This document shows, piece after piece, positions 15,206-23,716 of a stretch of DNA of 64,000 nt (the stretch's first letter is position 1; every line of letters starts with the position of its first letter). The stretch comes from Eilatimonas milleporae. GTDB taxonomy: Bacteria > Pseudomonadota > Alphaproteobacteria > Sphingomonadales > Kordiimonadaceae. The notes under the pieces are model-generated. The model was not told the DNA's origin and did no database searches. It worked only from the letters and a program-made list of their open reading frames with translations. The stretch covers positions 186,001-250,000 of the forward strand of contig NZ_REFR01000015.1 of assembly GCF_003688555.1 (NCBI RefSeq), read 5' to 3'. Both the position numbers and the translations under genes were made by a program.

Positions 15206-15714
15206 GACGCGCGCCCAAAACCCTCATCCTCGGCGGATCGGCGCTCGCCTTGATCGGCGCCTCGGCGGTCGTCCAGAGCGATCCGGCCGTGCTCTGGAAT
15301 CCGTCGCCGAGCGTTCCGGTCGGCTTCTACGCCGTGACCCCGATCGAGACCCTGGAAGTGGGTACCTTGGTCGCCGTGCGGCCGCCCGAGCCGCTCGAAT
15401 CGTGGCTCGTCGAGAACCGCTATCTCGGTCGTGACACGCCGCTTCTGAAATACATCGCGGCTCTACCCAGGGCCGAAGTGTGCCGCGATGGCACCTCTAT
15501 CTTGATCGACGGAGACGCCATCGCCGAGGCGCGCGAGCGCGACCGGCTCGAGCGACCGCTGCCTGTCTGGAACGGCTGCCACCGGCTCGCGGAGGGCGAG
15601 GTCTTCTTCCTGAATGCGGATCATCCCGCGAGCCTGGACGGGCGGTATTTCGGGCCGCTCGGCACCGAGACGATCATCGGCCAAGCGACACCGATCTGGA
15701 CGCGGGAGGACTGA
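15202..15714 (+). CDS. traF: TraF-type conjugative signal peptidase (S26)
   Basis: This 170-residue membrane-anchored serine peptidase has an N-terminal hydrophobic anchor at 8-24. The S26 signature NPSPSVPVGFY carries the presumed catalytic Ser37 (S-x-P-x-G), and the general base is Lys83 in LLKYIAALP. The third conserved region FFLNADHPASLDGRYFGPL is at about 134-152. In RP4-like systems TraF matures and cyclises the TrbC pilin in the periplasm, and a trbC gene is present at 23114. It lies in an overlapping string with DUF2840 upstream and, 4 bases downstream, the lytic transglycosylase. Confidence 0.9.
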   Translation: MRRAPKTLILGGSALALIGASAVVQSDPAVLWNPSPSVPVGFYAVTPIETLEVGTLVAVRPPEPLESWLVENRYLGRDTPLLKYIAALPRAEVCRDGTSILIDGDAIAEARERDRLERPLPVWNGCHRLAEGEVFFLNADHPASLDGRYFGPLGTETIIGQATPIWTRED

Positions 15715-15717
15715 CGG

Positions 15718-16479
15718 ATGCTCCGCCTTTCGCAGACTGCTCGACATTTGGGCGCAGTCCGTCCCGCAGCGCTTGTGGTAGCCGCGCTTTTCTTCAGCAG
15801 CCCTTCCGCCGCAGTTTTACAGCAGACCGTCGACGTCTCGGCCGACGCGCAGGCAACATTCTACGGGGCAGCGATCGACGGCTACATTGCGGAGGCGGCG
15901 CAGCGCTTCGCCATTCCCGAGCGGTGGATACGCGCCGTGATGCAGGCCGAAAGCGCGAACGATCCGCGCGCCGTCAGCAGCGCCGGGGCCATGGGCCTGA
16001 TGCAGATCATGCCCGGAACCTGGGACGAACTGCGCGCCCGCTACGGTCTCGGCGAGGATCCGTTCGAACCCCGCAACAACATTCTGGCGGGCACGGCCTA
16101 TCTGCGCGAGATGTACGACCGGTTCGGCGCGCCGGGGTTTCTCGCAGCCTACAATGCGGGACCGGAGCGTTACGCTGAGCACCTCGCGACCGGCCGCCGG
16201 CTGCCGCACGAAACCCATGCCTATATCGCCGCGCTGGCGCCTGCCGTCACCGGCGCGCCGACAGTTCCTCCGCAGAGCGAGCGCACGACAATCGTCGTCG
16301 ATTGGCGCGCCGCACCGCTCTTCGTCGCCCGGATCGATCAGCGTTCCGCTGACCAACCAATCGCCGATCAGCAGGAATCCAATGGGCCGTCAGCCCAGCC
16401 CGCGATCTCGAATCTCCTACAGCCCGAAGAGCGCCCGACAGGTCTCTTCATCCGTCCCCAGGCGGAGAATTCGCAATGA
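15718..16479 (+). CDS. Lytic transglycosylase
   Basis: The 253-residue exported muramidase of the SLT type cuts peptidoglycan to let the transfer channel through. A hydrophobic signal segment occupies about 16-35. The catalytic Glu78 sits in MQAES, with the supporting motifs GAMGLMQIMPGTW (90-102) and AAYNAGPERY (143-152). After residue 190 a Pro-, Ser- and Gln-rich tail of about 60 residues looks unstructured. It is the equivalent of VirB1/TrbN and closes the traF operon. Confidence 0.9.
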   Translation: MLRLSQTARHLGAVRPAALVVAALFFSSPSAAVLQQTVDVSADAQATFYGAAIDGYIAEAAQRFAIPERWIRAVMQAESANDPRAVSSAGAMGLMQIMPGTWDELRARYGLGEDPFEPRNNILAGTAYLREMYDRFGAPGFLAAYNAGPERYAEHLATGRRLPHETHAYIAALAPAVTGAPTVPPQSERTTIVVDWRAAPLFVARIDQRSADQPIADQQESNGPSAQPAISNLLQPEERPTGLFIRPQAENSQ

Positions 16480-16726
16480 TCGCCCCAATCGCAATCTGGC
16501 GCACCATGGCGTGCCTCATCGCATCCCCGGTAGGAGTGCAGCACACGGAGAGTGGAACAACGGGAGGAGGGCAAGATAAAAGGCCGGGCGCGAGAGGCGG
16601 CTACGGCGTTGTTGTTGTTAGGTTTTTCGCGCGCCGCACGGCAGTCGACAGTGCCGCACATAACGCTAGCGCTCTGTTTTCCCTGCCGTCTTGCCGTGCC
16701 ACTCGGCCGGTAGGGGCCGTTTCACC
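16480..16726. other. Candidate origin-of-transfer region
   Basis: The 247 bases between the lytic transglycosylase and the relaxase gene hold the only sizeable gap in the DNA-processing part of the transfer module. oriT commonly lies next to the relaxase gene. Visible features are an A-rich block (GCAAGATAAAAGG), a GTTGTTGTTAGGTTTTT tract, an inverted repeat CGGCA-GTCGACAG-TGCCG near 16,637-16,654, and the palindrome-centred GCGCTAGCGTT-like stretch near 16,666-16,676. An 84-codon frame starting at 16476 overlaps the upstream stop but has no recognisable product. I could not identify a nic consensus. Confidence 0.4.
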
Positions 16727-18484
16727 ATGAACGGGCGCGACAACGACATCCGCGTCCGCCCGGGCCGCATCCGCGACAAGGGAACGCCGGGCCGCAAGGC
16801 GAAGAGCTTCGTCGGACAGGTCATGCGCGCGGCCAAGAAGGCGGGGCATACCGGCCATGGCTTCCGATCGTCCGGCTGGCGCGCCGGACGATCGACCTTC
16901 GGTCGCGGCCGCTTCGTGAAGGTCTCGCGCGGCCTCGCCCGGACGCAGCGCCGCGTCATCGTCAACGCCCGGATCGTGCGCCATCGCGGGCAGAGATTCC
17001 GGTCGGCGCCGCTGGCCAAGCACATCGATTATCTGAAGCGCGAGGGCGTCACGAAAGACGGTCGCGACGCGGCGATGTTCGACAAGGAGCATGACACCGC
17101 CGACGATCGCGCCTTCGCCGCGAGCACCGAAGACGACCGCCACCACTTCCGCTTCATCGTCTCACCCGAGGACGCGGGTCAGATGGAAGACATGCGCGGC
17201 TTCACACGCGACCTGATGAGCCAGGCCGAACGGGACCTCGGGACCGAGCTCGATTGGGTCGCGGTCGAGCATTGGAACACGGACAATCCGCATGTGCACG
17301 TTCTCGTCAGGGGTCGCGGCGACGATGGCAAGGATCTCGTCATTGCGCGCGACTATATCTCATCCGGACTGCGGGGACGCGCCGAGCAACTGGTCGAACT
17401 CGAGCTGGGGCCGCGCAGCGAGAAGGAGATCGCGGCAGGTCTCGACAAGGAGGTCGAAGCGGAACGCTGGACGGGGCTCGACCGGGCCCTGCGCAGCCTC
17501 GGCGATGACAATGGCGGCGTCGCGGACCTGCGCCCCGGATCGCCCCAACCGCAAGACCCCGACCTACGCAGGCGCCTGATCGGCCGCGCGCAGACGCTCG
17601 AACGGCTCGGCGTCGCCGAGAAGCTCGCCCCGGCGGTCTGGACGATGAAGCCCGGCGCCGAGCAGACCCTGCGCGATCTCGCGACGCGCGGCGACATCAT
17701 CAAGACCATGCACCGGGCGATGGGGAGCGGCGCCGAGCGGCCGCTTACCGACTTCGCCATCCAAGCAGAGCCAGCCGAACCGATCCTCGGACGGCTGGTC
17801 GATCGCGGCCTGCATGACGAGCTGAAGGGCGAGGCCTATGCCGTCATCGACGGCGTCGACGGCCGCATCCATCACTTACGCTTTTCCGATCTCGACATGA
17901 CAGGCGACACGCCGGTCGGCGGGGTCGTCGAGACGCGGAGTTGGAGAGCCCGCGAGGGCGGCCGTCCGCGCCTCTCTTTGGTCGGCAGATCCGACTTGAC
18001 GCTGGACGCGCAGGTGTCTGCCGGCGGTGCGACCTGGCTCGACCGTCTGCAGCTCGCCAGCGAGCGCGCACCGCTTAGCCAGGCTGGCTTCGGCGCCGAG
18101 GTCTCCGTCGCCCTCGAACGGCGGATCGATCATCTGGAGACGGCAGGCCTTGCAACCCGGCTAGGCGCCCGTGTCAGCTTCTCCCGCGATCTTCTGAAGA
18201 CGCTGCGCGAGCGAGACCTCGCGGCCGCCGCCGCAAAGCTCGAAGCCGAGACGGGATTGAAGCGCCAGAAGAGCAGCCAAGGCGAGAACGTCGCCGGCGT
18301 CTATCGCCAGCGCCTCGATCTCGCCTCGGGCCGCTTCGCCATGCTCGACAACGGATTGGGTTTCGAACTCGTGCCCTGGAAGCCGCAACTCGAAAAGCAT
18401 CTCGGCCAGAGCGTGACCGGCACGATGACCCCGGGCGGCGGCGTTGACTGGTCGCTCGGTCGCAAGCGCGGCCTGACGCTTTGA
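16727..18484 (+). CDS. VirD2/RlxS-type relaxase with DUF3363 domain
   Basis: The 585-residue conjugative relaxase nicks oriT and pilots the strand into the recipient. After a basic N-terminal region (RPGRIRDKGTPGRKAKSFVGQVMRAA is spread over 10-36), the nuclease part holds HIDYLKREGV (Tyr102, a candidate nucleophile). HHFRFIVSPEDA lies near 139, and the metal-binding triad is in NPHVHVLVRGRG (His189 and His191). The second half matches the DUF3363 tail found in this relaxase group. ATG 16727 begins the family-typical MNGRDNDIRVRPG; an upstream TTG at 16691 is not supported. TraG follows 22 bases downstream. Confidence 0.92.
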   Translation: MNGRDNDIRVRPGRIRDKGTPGRKAKSFVGQVMRAAKKAGHTGHGFRSSGWRAGRSTFGRGRFVKVSRGLARTQRRVIVNARIVRHRGQRFRSAPLAKHIDYLKREGVTKDGRDAAMFDKEHDTADDRAFAASTEDDRHHFRFIVSPEDAGQMEDMRGFTRDLMSQAERDLGTELDWVAVEHWNTDNPHVHVLVRGRGDDGKDLVIARDYISSGLRGRAEQLVELELGPRSEKEIAAGLDKEVEAERWTGLDRALRSLGDDNGGVADLRPGSPQPQDPDLRRRLIGRAQTLERLGVAEKLAPAVWTMKPGAEQTLRDLATRGDIIKTMHRAMGSGAERPLTDFAIQAEPAEPILGRLVDRGLHDELKGEAYAVIDGVDGRIHHLRFSDLDMTGDTPVGGVVETRSWRAREGGRPRLSLVGRSDLTLDAQVSAGGATWLDRLQLASERAPLSQAGFGAEVSVALERRIDHLETAGLATRLGARVSFSRDLLKTLRERDLAAAAAKLEAETGLKRQKSSQGENVAGVYRQRLDLASGRFAMLDNGLGFELVPWKPQLEKHLGQSVTGTMTPGGGVDWSLGRKRGLTL

Positions 18485-18506
18485 GCCACCGACGAAAGAG
18501 AACCCC

Positions 18507-20513
18507 ATGACGAAACGCGATCCCCAATCTCCCGCCACCACGATCCTCTGGGGTCAGATACTGATCGTCAGCCTGGTCGCGCTGATCTTCGTCTGGGCCG
18601 CCACCCAGTGGACCGCGTGGCGGCTCGGCTTCCAGCCGGAGCTCGGCGAGCCCTGGTTCTCTCTGTTCGGCTGGCCGGTTTACATCCCGCCCGCCTTCTT
18701 CTGGTGGTGGTACTGGTACGACGCTTATGCGCCAAGGGTGTTCGTCGAGGGGGCCATCATCGCCGGCGCCGGCGGCATCATGTCGATCGTCGTCGCCATC
18801 TTCCTGTCCGTGCTGCGCGCCCGCGAGGCTTCCGACGTCACCACCTATGGCTCGGCGCGCTGGGCTCAGACGAAGGACGTCGCGGCGGCCGGTCTGCTCG
18901 ACCCTGACGGCGTGGTGCTCGGACGGTTCGAGCGAAGCTATCTGCGGCATGACGGTCCCGAGCATGTGCTCTGCTTCGCGCCCACACGATCAGGCAAAGG
19001 GGTCGGGCTGGTCGTGCCGTCGCTTCTGACCTGGCCGGGCTCGGCGATCGTCCACGACATCAAGGGCGAGAACTGGCAGCTCACGGCCGGCTGGCGGTCG
19101 CGGTTCAGTCGCGTGCTGCTATTCGATCCAACCAATGCGGACAGCGCCGCCTACAATCCGTTGCTGGAAGTCCGGCGCGGCGACAGCGAGGTGCGCGACG
19201 TCCAGAACGTCGCCGACATCCTGGTCGATCCCGAAGGCCTGCTGGAACGCCGGAACCATTGGGAGAAGACCAGCCACGCGCTGTTGGTTGGCGCGATCCT
19301 CCACGTCCTCTATGCCGAGGCGGACAAGACACTCGCCGGCGTCGCCGCCTTCCTCTCCGATCCGCGCCGTCCGATCGAGGCGACCCTGACGACGATGATG
19401 AAGACGCCGCATCTGGGGGACCGGCCGCATCCGGTCGTCGCCCAGGCGGCCCGCGAACTTCTCAACAAGTCGGACAATGAACGCTCGGGTGTGCTCTCGA
19501 CCGCGATGAGCTTTCTCGGCCTCTATCGCGACCCCGTCGTCGCCAAGGTGACCAGCCGCTGCGACTGGCGCATCCGCGACCTGATCGAAGGCGATAGACC
19601 GGCGACGCTCTATCTCGTCGTGCCGCCCTCCGACATCAGCCGCACCAAGCCGCTGGTGCGCCTCGTCCTCAACCAGATCGGCCGCAGGTTGACGGAGGAT
19701 TTGCACGCCGACAGGCGGCATCGCCTTCTCCTCATGCTGGACGAGTTTCCCGCGCTCGGTCGGCTGGACTTCTTCGAGAGCCAGCTCGCCTTCATGGCCG
19801 GGTATGGATTAAAGGCGTTCTTGATCGCCCAGTCGCTCAACCAGATCGAGAAGGCCTACGGCCAGAACAACGCGATCCTCGACAACTGCCATGTGCGCGT
19901 CGCCTTCGCCACGAACGACGAGCGCACCGCCAAGCGTGTCTCGGACGCCCTCGGTACGGCGACCGAGATGCGGGCGATGAAGAACTATGCCGGCCACCGG
20001 CTCAGTCCCTGGCTCGGTCATCTCATGGTCTCGCGTCAGGAAACGGCGCGGCCGCTTCTGACGCCGGGCGAGATCATGCAGCTCCCGCCCCATGAGGAGT
20101 TGGTGCTCGTCTCTGGCGCGCCGCCGATCCGGGCGCAGAAGGCGCGCTACTTCAAGGATCCCCAGCTAAAGGCGCGCATTCTGCCACCGCCAGCCCCGAA
20201 GGGAGTGATCGAAGGCCCGGCGGCATCCAGAGCCGATGATTGGGCCTCCGTTCCGTTCATCGGCCCAGACCTGGCCAACTCACCGAGCAAGGCGACGGAC
20301 GACGAGGATGCCGATGGCGGCATCCGGCGCGAGCCCGAGATCCCGGAGCATGAAGACATCGCGCCGGAACGTCCGGCGCCCGCGCGCGAGGAGTTCGCCG
20401 CGCTGGATGATGAGCCCGACGACGATGCCCAGCGCGCAAAACAGCTCCAGGACCGGTTCCGCGGCGTCGCGCGTCAGGTGTCGCTCGACCCCGAAGACGG
20501 CATCGAGCTTTGA
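18507..20513 (+). CDS. traG: Type IV coupling protein TraG (VirD4)
   Basis: The 668-residue inner-membrane ATPase docks the relaxosome to the secretion channel. Three hydrophobic segments precede the cytoplasmic part: 14-34, 54-72 and 80-103. The Walker A motif APTRSGKGVGL is at 158-168 and the Walker B segment LLMLDEFPALGRLDF at about 410. The VirD4 family motif ARWAQTKDVAAAGLL lies at 117-131. The C-terminal 120 residues are acidic and Pro-rich, likely the flexible substrate-binding tail. It sits between the relaxase and a ribbon-helix-helix gene, the usual order in these ICEs. Confidence 0.95.
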   Translation: MTKRDPQSPATTILWGQILIVSLVALIFVWAATQWTAWRLGFQPELGEPWFSLFGWPVYIPPAFFWWWYWYDAYAPRVFVEGAIIAGAGGIMSIVVAIFLSVLRAREASDVTTYGSARWAQTKDVAAAGLLDPDGVVLGRFERSYLRHDGPEHVLCFAPTRSGKGVGLVVPSLLTWPGSAIVHDIKGENWQLTAGWRSRFSRVLLFDPTNADSAAYNPLLEVRRGDSEVRDVQNVADILVDPEGLLERRNHWEKTSHALLVGAILHVLYAEADKTLAGVAAFLSDPRRPIEATLTTMMKTPHLGDRPHPVVAQAARELLNKSDNERSGVLSTAMSFLGLYRDPVVAKVTSRCDWRIRDLIEGDRPATLYLVVPPSDISRTKPLVRLVLNQIGRRLTEDLHADRRHRLLLMLDEFPALGRLDFFESQLAFMAGYGLKAFLIAQSLNQIEKAYGQNNAILDNCHVRVAFATNDERTAKRVSDALGTATEMRAMKNYAGHRLSPWLGHLMVSRQETARPLLTPGEIMQLPPHEELVLVSGAPPIRAQKARYFKDPQLKARILPPPAPKGVIEGPAASRADDWASVPFIGPDLANSPSKATDDEDADGGIRREPEIPEHEDIAPERPAPAREEFAALDDEPDDDAQRAKQLQDRFRGVARQVSLDPEDGIEL

Positions 20514-20524
20514 GAGGCGCCAGG

Positions 20525-20941
20525 ATGAAGAAGGACCGCCTCAATGTGTATTTCGATCCCACGCTGACGGGTGAACTGGAGAGCCTCGCGGCGCGGCGCA
20601 AGGTGTCGAAATCGCAGATCGTCGAAGCCGCGCTCGCTTCCTATCTCTCGCCGGACGCGGCCGATCAACGTGAAGCCGCCATCGTCCGCCGCCTCGACCG
20701 GCTGACCCGCGCCGTCGAACGGCTGGAACGCGATGTCACTATCGGAAACGAGGCGGTCGGGTTGTTCGTGAAGTTCTGGCTCACCACCACGCCGCCGTTG
20801 CCCGATACGATGCGCGACGCCGCCCAGGCCAAGGGCCGCGAACGCTATGAGGGCTTCGTCGAAGCGCTCGGCCGGCGGCTCGCCAAAGGCAGCACGCTCA
20901 CCAAAGAGGTCTCAAATGACATCGTCACCAGTGTTGAATGA
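20525..20941 (+). CDS. CopG-type ribbon-helix-helix protein
   Basis: The 138-residue protein has an N-terminal ribbon-helix-helix: RLNVYFDPTLTGELESLAARRKVSKSQIVEAALASYL at 4-40. A coiled segment with Arg/Glu heptads (REAAIVRRLDRLTRAVERLERDV) follows, then a hydrophobic stretch AVGLFVKFWLTTTPPLP. The family follows traG in related elements and is likely a transfer-region regulator or relaxosome accessory protein. ATG 20525 is chosen; an upstream TTG (20510) overlaps the TraG stop and would add five residues. Confidence 0.85.
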   Translation: MKKDRLNVYFDPTLTGELESLAARRKVSKSQIVEAALASYLSPDAADQREAAIVRRLDRLTRAVERLERDVTIGNEAVGLFVKFWLTTTPPLPDTMRDAAQAKGRERYEGFVEALGRRLAKGSTLTKEVSNDIVTSVE

Positions 20942-20944
20942 TGA

Positions 20945-21958
20945 TCAGCGGGAGCCCAACCTTCGGTTAGCAAACGCCGCATAGGCCAGAGGCTCTGATA
21001 TTGTCGCCCTTCGCTCCTTGGTTACAGCACGGTACGCCGCACCAAGAAGTCCAAGACCAGCAACGATACCGAGCCTCTCATCACTTAGTTCGTAGGCCTT
21101 ATGGCCAGTTACCGATAACGCCGTGATAGAGCAAACATCACTAAAGTCGACCTTCGGCCATTTCCACGTTTCCATTCGCCTCTCAATGTCTTCGATTTGC
21201 TCTCGAAATCCACTTACAATATGCTCTGATCTAGAAGCCCGGTCTCGAACATCAGCTATTGCAGATAGTTCGGAAACAGCGTTTTCGACTTCTCTACGGA
21301 AAGCCTGCATTTGGGTCCCGTACCTGAACTTGAAATCAGCGATCTTCTCCGGTGATACATTTGACCGTGGGACCGGCAACAATCCTTTGAGTAGGACGGC
21401 TCGACTCTCCACAGAACGAATATCGGATTGCGATAGGCCGAAATCCGGTCGATCTTTGGAGATGAGCGCCAAGAGTTTTTTCTTATCGGTTATTGGACTA
21501 GCCGGGCCCTTATCTAAAGTTCTGCCCAATACCAAGGTTAGATATACCATAAAAGCATCAGAAACGTCAGGGTGAACGCTGTACCAAGATCTATTCTGTT
21601 TTGTCGGGGGCTTTGCGACGCCAAGCGAACACAGCCTCTCTCCAATTGCCTCGAGTTTTTCCATGTGTAAGCGATGCCAACGCTTATGAGGTGAAAGAGA
21701 TTTTAGCTCTCTTGAAGTAATATATCCGTCAAATTCTTCATAAAACCGGTCCGCTCCATACAGATGCGCTGCGGGAAAAATAGGCTCGACAAGATTTAGC
21801 TGAACGAGGCGTTGAGTGTATTCGCCTAGTTTCTCAGGTTCATACATGAATTCCGAAGGTACAATTGAAGAGACCTTATCCCAATAAATGAGAGAGCGCG
21901 TAAACCAGAGATTTTGGGGTAGCGAGATATGTGGAAAGTATATCGCTCGTTTCATCAT
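20945..21958 (-). CDS. DUF6236-family protein of unknown function, inserted cargo
   Basis: The 337-residue protein begins MKRAIYFPHISLPQNLWFTRSLIYWDKVSSIVP, which I recognise as DUF6236-like. The middle is charged and helical, with QAFRREVENAVSELSAIAD suggesting a coiled region. The C terminus has a Gly/Ala segment GIVAGLGLLGAAYRAV that may be amphipathic or membrane-associated. It is the only minus-strand gene in the transfer module, separates the CopG gene from trbB, and is markedly poorer in G+C, all signs of insertion. The start at 21958 is chosen for the family-typical opening; the frame extends to 22066 without support. Confidence 0.75.
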   Translation of the reverse strand: MMKRAIYFPHISLPQNLWFTRSLIYWDKVSSIVPSEFMYEPEKLGEYTQRLVQLNLVEPIFPAAHLYGADRFYEEFDGYITSRELKSLSPHKRWHRLHMEKLEAIGERLCSLGVAKPPTKQNRSWYSVHPDVSDAFMVYLTLVLGRTLDKGPASPITDKKKLLALISKDRPDFGLSQSDIRSVESRAVLLKGLLPVPRSNVSPEKIADFKFRYGTQMQAFRREVENAVSELSAIADVRDRASRSEHIVSGFREQIEDIERRMETWKWPKVDFSDVCSITALSVTGHKAYELSDERLGIVAGLGLLGAAYRAVTKERRATISEPLAYAAFANRRLGSR

Positions 21959-22145
21959 CAGTTTATTCCCGGTACGATTCAGAAGACTTGATTGCGATTC
22001 ATCCGGCCACGCACAAGACAAAAGCGTGGGACAATCCCTTTTACCTGCCATTGCACGCCGCCGCACTACTACGCCGTCGCCTCTGTTGATCCGCGCCCAA
22101 TAGCGGTCTTCTTAATCGACCCCGTAAGCAACTGCGGGGCCGCCA

Positions 22146-23117
22146 ATGACCGTCCAACCTTTCGGAACAGAAGCGATCAAGCGCGGCTCCCGCATGCTTC
22201 GCACCGCGCTCGGGCCGCATGTCGGCGCCTGGCTCGACGACCCTTCCGTCGTCGAGATCATGCTGAACCCGGACGGCTGTCTGTGGGTGGATCGGCTCAA
22301 GGAAGGTCTCGCGAAGACCGGCGAACGACTGGCCCCGGCCGATGGCGAGCGGATCGTCCGGCTGGTCGCGCACCATGTCGGGGCGGAGGTGCATGCCGGC
22401 AATCCGCGCGTTTCCGCTGAGCTGCCCGAGACGGGGGAGCGGTTCGAGGGGCTGCTTCCGCCAGTCGTTGCGGGACCGGCCTTCGCGATACGCAAGCCCG
22501 CCGTCGCGGTGTTCACCCTCGACGATTATGTCGCTGCCGGGATCATGACCGGCGCCGAAGCGGACGCGCTGCGTTTCGCTGTTGCCGAGCGCCGCAACAT
22601 TCTTGTCGCGGGCGGCACCTCGACCGGCAAGACGACGCTGACCAATGCGCTGCTAGCCGAGGTCGCCAAATCCTCCGACCGCGTCGTTCTCATCGAGGAC
22701 ACGCGCGAACTGCAATGCCTGACGCCCAATCTTGTGGCGCTGCGCACCAAGGACGGCGTCGCGACGCTCTCCGATCTGGTCCGCTCATCGCTTCGGCTGC
22801 GCCCCGATCGCATCCCCATCGGCGAGGTGCGCGGGTCCGAAGCGCTCGATCTCCTGAAGGCCTGGGGCACCGGTCATCCGGGCGGCGTCGGCACGATCCA
22901 TGCCGGTTCCGCCATCGGCGCGCTGCGCCGCCTCGAACAGCTCATCCAGGAAGCCGTCGTCACCGTCCCGCGTGCGCTGATCGCCGAGACAATCGATCTC
23001 GTCGCCGTGCTCGCCGGGCGCGGCGCCGACCGACGCCTCGCCGAACTCGCCCACATCACCTGCCTCGATTCCCAAGGCGATTACGCCCTCAGCCACAAGC
23101 AAGGAGACACTCAGTGA
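22146..23117 (+). CDS. trbB: Conjugative transfer ATPase TrbB (VirB11-like)
   Basis: The 323-residue hexameric traffic ATPase powers pilus assembly and substrate transfer at the inner membrane. It has Walker [10 protein letters not shown] at 156-164, the Asp box [11 protein letters not shown] at 180-190, Walker [18 protein letters not shown] near 219-235 and the His box [15 protein letters not shown] near 237-251. It starts the trb operon. Its TGA stop overlaps the GTG start of trbC. Confidence 0.95.
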   Translation: MTVQPFGTEAIKRGSRMLRTALGPHVGAWLDDPSVVEIMLNPDGCLWVDRLKEGLAKTGERLAPADGERIVRLVAHHVGAEVHAGNPRVSAELPETGERFEGLLPPVVAGPAFAIRKPAVAVFTLDDYVAAGIMTGAEADALRFAVAERRNILVAGGTSTGKTTLTNALLAEVAKSSDRVVLIEDTRELQCLTPNLVALRTKDGVATLSDLVRSSLRLRPDRIPIGEVRGSEALDLLKAWGTGHPGGVGTIHAGSAIGALRRLEQLIQEAVVTVPRALIAETIDLVAVLAGRGADRRLAELAHITCLDSQGDYALSHKQGDTQ

Positions 23118-23443
23118 CCAGAACATCCATCCTCTATCCGCGCTGGCCTTATTACGTGACAGCACTCGTGCTCGGCTTTCTGATCGCCGACCCAGCTTAC
23201 GCGGCCGGCTCCGGCATGCCCTGGGAGGAGCCGCTGCAGGCGATCCTCGAATCCATCGAAGGGCCGGTCGCCAAGATCGTCGCGGTGATCATCATTATCA
23301 TCGCCGGGCTGACACTCGCCTTCGGCGATTCCAGCGGCGGCTTCCGTCGGCTGGTTCAGATCGTCTTCGGCATCTCGATCGCCTTCGCCGCGTCGTCCTT
23401 CTTCCTGACCTTCTTCGACTTCGGCGGCGGGGCGCTCGTCTGA
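23114..23443 (+). CDS. trbC: Pilin subunit TrbC (VirB2 family)
   Basis: The 109-residue pilin precursor has a long leader with a hydrophobic segment ending near ADPAYA, a plausible signal-peptidase site at about residue 30. The mature part has two hydrophobic helices, VAKIVAVIIIIIAGLTLAFG and LVQIVFGISIAFAASSFFLTFF, separated by a short polar loop, the VirB2/TrbC layout. The GTG start at 23114 overlaps the trbB stop. TraF at 15202 is the likely processing peptidase. Confidence 0.9.
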   Translation: MTRTSILYPRWPYYVTALVLGFLIADPAYAAGSGMPWEEPLQAILESIEGPVAKIVAVIIIIIAGLTLAFGDSSGGFRRLVQIVFGISIAFAASSFFLTFFDFGGGALV

Positions 23444-23712
23444 TGGCGGGCGGCGCCGACATTCCCGGCTTCACCGCGCCAGTCCATCGGGCGCTGATCG
23501 AGCCGATCCTGCTCGGCGGCGCGCCGCGGGCGATCGCCATCGCCAACGGCACGCTCGCAGCCGCCGTCGGCCTGGGACTTCGGCTCTGGATGGTCGGCCT
23601 GTTGCTCTGGCTGGTTGGGCATCTCCTGGCTGTCTGGGCCGCCAAGCGCGACCCGGACATCGTCGACGTCACGCGCCGGCATCTGCGCTTCCCGACCTGG
23701 TTCGAGGCGTGA
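23443..23712 (+). CDS. trbD: TrbD (VirB3-like) inner-membrane protein
   Basis: The 89-residue protein begins GGADIPGFTAPVHRALIEPILLGGAPRAIAIANGTLAAAV and continues with a membrane segment LRLWMVGLLLWLVGHLLAVW. It ends in a cytoplasmic tail RDPDIVDVTRRHLRFPTWFEA, the VirB3/TrbD pattern. It probably associates with TrbE at the inner membrane. Its ATG overlaps the trbC stop, and trbE begins 4 bases after its own stop. Confidence 0.93.
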   Translation: MAGGADIPGFTAPVHRALIEPILLGGAPRAIAIANGTLAAAVGLGLRLWMVGLLLWLVGHLLAVWAAKRDPDIVDVTRRHLRFPTWFEA

Positions 23713-23716
23713 GCCG

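Noticed and set aside
16476-16730. An 84-codon frame starting with ATGA overlap after the lytic transglycosylase gene
   Set aside because: The overlap is suggestive, but the product has no recognisable features and the region looks like an oriT-type gap.
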